Shown here: positions 5,958-7,897 of the stretch, piece after piece
How positions within the stretch are numbered: position 1 is the first letter of the stretch
Layout of the letters: every line of letters begins with the position of its first letter
Origin: Bryobacterales bacterium
Lineage (GTDB): Bacteria; Acidobacteriota; Terriglobia; Bryobacterales; Bryobacteraceae
Assembly: GCA_025456495.1 (NCBI GenBank)
Contig: JALOKO010000300.1
Span: forward strand, 1 to 7,897
Length of the DNA stretch: 7,897 nt
Direction: 5' to 3'
Position numbers and translations under genes: made by a program
The notes under the pieces: model-generated
Seen by the model: only the letters and a program-made list of their open reading frames with translations
What the model was told of the DNA's origin: nothing
Database searches by the model: none

Positions 5958-6692
5958 TTATCGTAGACCATCCAGGATCTCGGCCAGATACCAGAAGTCC
6001 ACCCCACAGCGACGCAGCAAATCCCGATCGCCAGCGACCTCACGAACACTACCCTGTGCCGCCACCCGGCCCTTCTCCATCACTGCTGCCTCGTCACAAC
6101 AGGCCAAAGCCGGCACGATATCCTGTGACGCCAGCAGGACCGTTCCCGGAAAGGCGCGCAGCAGTTCGATGAGTGACTGCACCATTTGCGGATCCAGATT
6201 GGCGAATGGTTCATCCAGCACCAGCAAAGCCGGACGCATGGCCAGCACCGTGGCCAGCGAGGCGCGCCTCCGTTCCCCGAAGGACAGTTGCTGGTTGATG
6301 CGCTCCTCAAAACCATCCAGCCGCATCGCCGCCAGCGCTTCCCGTACCCTCTGCTGCACTGCGTCCTCGGAAAGCCCGAAGTTGCGCGGCCCGAAAGCGA
6401 CATCCTCGCCTACGGTGAGGTGAAACAGTTGGTCGTCCGGATCCTGAAACACCAACCCCACCTGTTGGCGCACTTGGCGCAGCGTCTCCTTCGCCACCTG
6501 GATACCGCCTACCATCACCTGGCCCGACTGAGGCAGCAGCACGCCATTGGTATGCAGCAGCAACGTCGACTTGCCCGCCCCCGACGCGCCCAACAACGCA
6601 AGCCTTCCACCCGCGCGCACTTGCAGCGTGGCTCCACGCAGAGCTGGCTGCGCGCCCGCATAGGCATATTGCAGTTCGTTGATCGACAGCAT
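5958..6692 (-). CDS. cbiO: ECF transporter ATPase subunit CbiO (nickel/cobalt uptake)
   Basis: A 244-residue ABC ATPase on the cytoplasmic side of an energy-coupling-factor transporter. Walker A GASGAGKST (35-43); Q-loop VFQDPDDQLF (81-90), whose DPDDQLF is the hallmark of EcfA/CbiO proteins; signature LSFGERRR (136-143, in place of LSGGQ); Walker B LLVLDEP (156-162, catalytic Glu161); D-loop NLD (165-167). The switch-loop histidine is replaced: where relatives read S-T/A-H-D, this one reads ASQD, with Gln190. Start ATG 6692 has GAGGG nine bases upstream; a longer open frame to 6848 only shadows cbiQ. Just 22 bases separate it from the cbiQ stop, so they are one operon, and CbiO is its last gene. 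Its stop faces the DHH gene tail to tail. Function as metal uptake comes from the neighbours CbiQ and the NikL-like protein. Confidence 0.9.
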   Translation of the reverse strand: MLSINELQYAYAGAQPALRGATLQVRAGGRLALLGASGAGKSTLLLHTNGVLLPQSGQVMVGGIQVAKETLRQVRQQVGLVFQDPDDQLFHLTVGEDVAFGPRNFGLSEDAVQQRVREALAAMRLDGFEERINQQLSFGERRRASLATVLAMRPALLVLDEPFANLDPQMVQSLIELLRAFPGTVLLASQDIVPALACCDEAAVMEKGRVAAQGSVREVAGDRDLLRRCGVDFWYLAEILDGLR

Positions 6693-6714
6693 TACCGCAG
6701 TCCCTCGCTCCAAA

Positions 6715-7518
6715 TCACCAACCACCAATCGCGCCTCCCAACGCGGCCGAAGCCACGCGAATCCCCACCGCCAGCAAGGGTAGCCAAAGGGGCGCGGGCC
6801 ATACCCAGCGCGGTCCCGCGCCGCCGGAGGGCGATACGCCAACGTCACTTGAAGAAGCCATCAGGTTGGCCTCCAACGCGAAGCCACGCGCCAGCATCGC
6901 GGAGTGGACGCGTTCACTGCGCTCCCAACTGCGCAGGAACACCAGGCCCACCTGACCGGCAAAGCTGGCCAGGGCAAATCGATGGCCGCCCGGGGAGCGG
7001 GACTCGCGCGCCTGCATGGTGCGCCTCCATTCGGCGGAGATGTTCTGTCGATAACGCTCCATCTGGGTTAGGGTGAGTGTCACCCCCAGCGGCAGCCCGA
7101 AACGACGAAGCGCGCGCACCAGCGCGTCCCACCCCGTGGCCCGCACCAGTAGGGCAAGCAACGTCAGGGCGAGGAAGGCTCGCAGGAAGAGAGACGCACT
7201 CAGTTGGAAGTCCGAAATGGTCCAGTGGAAGGCATCAGGCGCGCCCGCCAACCACCGATCCAACATCCGGCTCAACGGCAAGCCTACCGCGAGTACAGCC
7301 AACAGGGGCGTCAGTGTCAATGGTTGCCGCAAGGCCTGCCGAAACGCGACACGCCAGCGCCAGGCCAACGCCATCCACAACATCGCGTAAAACGCCAATG
7401 GAGCAATCACACCCGGGGATTCGCTGGCGAGCGCGGCCAAGGCGACGAATGCCGCCAGAACGCGCGACGCGGATTGGGTGCTTTGCTGCTGCGAGTGAAC
7501 CACACAATTGGCGCTCAT
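6715..7518 (-). CDS. cbiQ: ECF transporter transmembrane subunit CbiQ (EcfT)
   Basis: A 267-residue integral membrane protein that links the ATPase to the metal-binding subunit. Hydrophobic segments at about 18-52, 68-84, 106-127 and 238-262 fit the EcfT fold. The cytoplasmic coupling helices are recognisable: the second carries ERSERVHSAMLARGF (199-213) with the family's A-R-G motif. In the first, the equivalent is MQARESR (168-174), so the glycine of A-R-G is Glu. Between helix 1 and 2 the protein is ordinary. The start ATG 7518 lies 28 bases after the stop of the NikL-like gene and has no strong ribosome site, consistent with coupled translation. The length fits the CbiQ/NikQ group, and the gene order NikL-Q-O is that of nickel/cobalt systems rather than vitamin transporters. 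Confidence 0.88.
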   Translation of the reverse strand: MSANCVVHSQQQSTQSASRVLAAFVALAALASESPGVIAPLAFYAMLWMALAWRWRVAFRQALRQPLTLTPLLAVLAVGLPLSRMLDRWLAGAPDAFHWTISDFQLSASLFLRAFLALTLLALLVRATGWDALVRALRRFGLPLGVTLTLTQMERYRQNISAEWRRTMQARESRSPGGHRFALASFAGQVGLVFLRSWERSERVHSAMLARGFALEANLMASSSDVGVSPSGGAGPRWVWPAPLWLPLLAVGIRVASAALGGAIGGW

Positions 7519-7546
7519 GGTAAAGAACTGGCGTGCCTCGGCCGCG

Positions 7547-7897
7547 CTATCCCTGCCGCGCGGAACGGCGCGTCACCCATGCCATCAGCATGCCCGTCAC
7601 GCCAAACAGCAAGCTCAGGCCTACCAGCAGCTTATCGCTGGTGCTTCGAGGTCCGCCGTCAGTTGAATCAGCGAGAGGCGTCTGCTGGCCGGATTCCTGC
7701 TCAGGGACACTCACTTCGGTGGTCGCGCGGTGTCCCATTTCATCGTCGATGCTGATTTTCCAGACGCCGGCCACGTGCGGCCGAAAGACGAAGCGTCCTT
7801 CGCGGTCAGTCCTGCCCGTCTGAAACGCGTCGCTGGCAGGCGCTCCCGTCTGCGGGGGGGCGTCCACCCGGATGGCGAGGAAACTGCCAGCTTCTTC
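7547..7897 (-). CDS. NikL/CbiL-like periplasmic component of the nickel/cobalt ECF transporter, N-terminus outside window
   Basis: The frame is open from the last base of the window, 116 residues, with no start in view; a GTG at 7867 is internal to a conserved stretch and is not the real start. Residues 27-57 (TGRTDREGRFVFRP, then AGVWKISIDDEMGHRA) are an extracytoplasmic beta-sandwich end of the kind in NikL/CbiL and carboxypeptidase-regulatory-like domains. A Pro/Gln/Ser-rich linker follows, then one membrane segment (residues about 90-108) ending in Arg-rich VTRRSARQG, placing the domain in the periplasm by the positive-inside rule. In nickel ECF systems this subunit assists the substrate-binding protein. 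Its place before cbiQ and cbiO supports the assignment. The metal (Ni or Co) cannot be told without the missing CbiM/NikM gene. Confidence 0.72.
   Translation of the reverse strand, partial: EEAGSFLAIRVDAPPQTGAPASDAFQTGRTDREGRFVFRPHVAGVWKISIDDEMGHRATTEVSVPEQESGQQTPLADSTDGGPRSTSDKLLVGLSLLFGVTGMLMAWVTRRSARQG

Noticed and set aside
6186..7076. Plus-strand open frame of 296 codons across cbiO and cbiQ
   Set aside because: Antisense to a complete ABC ATPase; Arg/Pro/His/Gln-rich sequence without pattern, a GC shadow.

Overview
The window looks like ordinary chromosome from a GC-rich, Gram-negative-type bacterium. Acidobacteriota, perhaps the Solibacter/Bryobacter side, is my best guess. It rests on the exported proteins with Sec or Tat leaders, the secreted vWA-like protein of a kind I associate with that phylum, and general codon use. 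It is an inference from protein flavour; there is no rRNA or other marker here.

Layout, left to right. (1) 1-1636, plus strand: the 3' part of a nitronate monooxygenase, then a Rid-family (YjgF/UK114) protein starting at TTG. (2) 1595-4561, minus strand: an exported vWA-like protein of unknown function, then an exported FAM173-like SAM methyltransferase joined to it by a 4-base ATGA overlap, then a probable Tat-exported alpha/beta hydrolase. The hydrolase and the Rid gene run into each other tail to tail and share 42 bases. (3) 4562-5110: a divergent intergenic region of about 550 bases, holding a 19-bp tandem repeat, a hairpin at the edge of that repeat, a possible PIN-toxin remnant, a C-rich patch with three copies of an 8-mer, and a 9-bp inverted repeat. 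(4) 5111-5932, plus strand: a DHH/DHHA1 phosphoesterase that looks shortened in the middle. (5) 5958-7897, minus strand: the end of an ECF-type nickel/cobalt uptake operon, in transcription order a NikL/CbiL-like periplasmic component (cut by the window edge), CbiQ (EcfT) and CbiO (ATPase). The substrate-binding membrane protein (CbiM/NikM) is not in the window and would be expected upstream, past 7897.

How the genes may work together: nitronate monooxygenase and Rid proteins both act on reactive nitrogen-containing metabolites, so their neighbourhood may be meaningful, although this Rid protein lacks the arginine of true imine deaminases. The vWA-like/methyltransferase/hydrolase set is three exported proteins on one strand and is the least understood unit here. 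The metal transporter is a self-contained operon.

I found no clear new defence system, CRISPR array, intact mobile element or RNA gene. The observations most worth following are the coupled exported methyltransferase pair, the tandem repeat in front of it, the shortened DHH enzyme and the missing H-loop histidine in CbiO.
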